Origin: Schleiferiaceae bacterium
GTDB taxonomy: Bacteria > Bacteroidota > Bacteroidia > Flavobacteriales > Schleiferiaceae
DNA: 6,994 nucleotides
NCBI GenBank assembly: GCA_022424815.1
Contig: JAKMGS010000094.1
Coordinates: 1-6,994, forward strand
Direction: 5' to 3'
Part shown: positions 6,903 to 6,994 of the stretch, piece after piece
Layout: every line of letters starts with the position of its first letter
How positions within the stretch are numbered: position 1 is the stretch's first letter
Position numbers and translations under genes: made by a program
Notes under the pieces: model-generated
Databases searched by the model: none
Told to the model about the DNA's origin: nothing
What the model saw: only the letters and a program-made list of their open reading frames with translations

Positions 6903-6919
6903 AGTCTCACCTCCGCTAC
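6903..6919 (+). repeat. Fragment resembling the tRNA-fMet 3' end (candidate attR or tRNA remnant)
   Basis: AGTCTCACCTCCGCTAC matches the tRNA-fMet 3' end at 5917-5933 in 14 of 17 positions, including an unbroken 10-base block covering the acceptor 3' strand, the discriminator and one base beyond. The three differences fall in the T-stem, where tRNA sequences vary. No matching 5' half of a tRNA lies upstream, so it is only a fragment. A terminator-like hairpin starts five bases downstream, just as a terminator follows the intact tRNA. Confidence 0.5.
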
Positions 6920-6923
6920 TCAG

Positions 6924-6954
6924 AAACCCTTTGAAGGAAACTTCAGAGGGTTTT
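6924..6954 (+). terminator. Terminator-like hairpin after the tRNA fragment
   Basis: A 13-bp stem (AAACCCTTTGAAG at 6924-6936 with CTTCAGAGGGTTT at 6941-6953, one G-T wobble) is capped by a stable GAAA tetraloop (6937-6940) and ends in TTTT. The A-run on the left arm means it could also work in reverse. It may be the original terminator of a tRNA-fMet gene whose 3' end is the adjacent fragment. Confidence 0.7.
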
Positions 6955-6994
6955 CGTTTAGTTATGTTGGACTCTTAAAGAATCCGCTCTGTAG

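Larger units (their letters stand above)
6683..6994. other. AT-rich region without a convincing gene
   Basis: No open frame of credible length or protein-like composition is present on either strand in these 312 bases. The region contains a long hairpin with a T-tract (6803-6863), a fragment matching the tRNA-fMet 3' end (6903-6919) and a second terminator-like hairpin (6924-6954). The last 40 bases show nothing I can assign. Confidence 0.7.

Noticed and set aside
6983..6988. TCCGCT near the window end as a third copy of the tRNA 3' repeat
   Set aside because: Only six bases match and the flanks do not align with the tRNA, so chance is sufficient.

Overview
The window reads as chromosomal DNA from a member of the Bacteroidota, most likely the Flavobacteriales. 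The reasons are: a GldA-type gliding-motility ATPase; several predicted lipoproteins; a TonB-dependent receptor; starts without Shine-Dalgarno sequences in front of the main genes; and a promoter before the tRNA that matches the Bacteroidota pattern TTTG...TAnnTTTG. The moderate G+C content (estimated by eye) is higher than in many Flavobacteriaceae, so a Cryomorphaceae- or Schleiferiaceae-like lineage is possible. I cannot resolve that from the sequence.

Layout, left to right. The C-terminal part of a TonB-dependent outer-membrane receptor (1-962) runs in from outside the window and ends at a strong intrinsic terminator (985-1015). A TPR-repeat lipoprotein (1032-2072, +) follows. It converges, with a 7-base overlap, on a glycerophosphodiester phosphodiesterase lipoprotein (2066-2950, -). 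A 52-base divergent spacer separates that gene from an oligopeptidase B-like S9A peptidase with a lipoprotein signal (3003-5120, +). The peptidase overlaps by ATGA the start of a compact GldA-like ABC ATPase (5117-5803, +). Next come a promoter, an initiator tRNA-fMet (5860-5932) and its terminator (5941-5971). After the tRNA the sequence becomes more AT-rich and holds one unrecognised small beta-barrel-like secreted protein (6083-6682). The last ~310 bases contain no convincing gene but do contain two hairpins and a fragment resembling the 3' end of the tRNA.

How the parts fit. Most of the window is cell-envelope housekeeping: nutrient uptake (TonB receptor), a TPR scaffold, phosphodiester scavenging (GDPD), peptide hydrolysis (OpB) and a motility or ABC-transport ATPase. 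The most interesting non-gene observation is the imperfect repeat of the tRNA-fMet 3' end at 6903-6919, followed by its own terminator. This is the arrangement left when an element integrates at a tRNA gene, restores the tRNA 3' end and displaces the original end. The ~1 kb between the copies carries the AT-rich orphan gene and no integrase, so it would be a relic or a non-autonomous island. I see no clear novel defence or biosynthetic system here.
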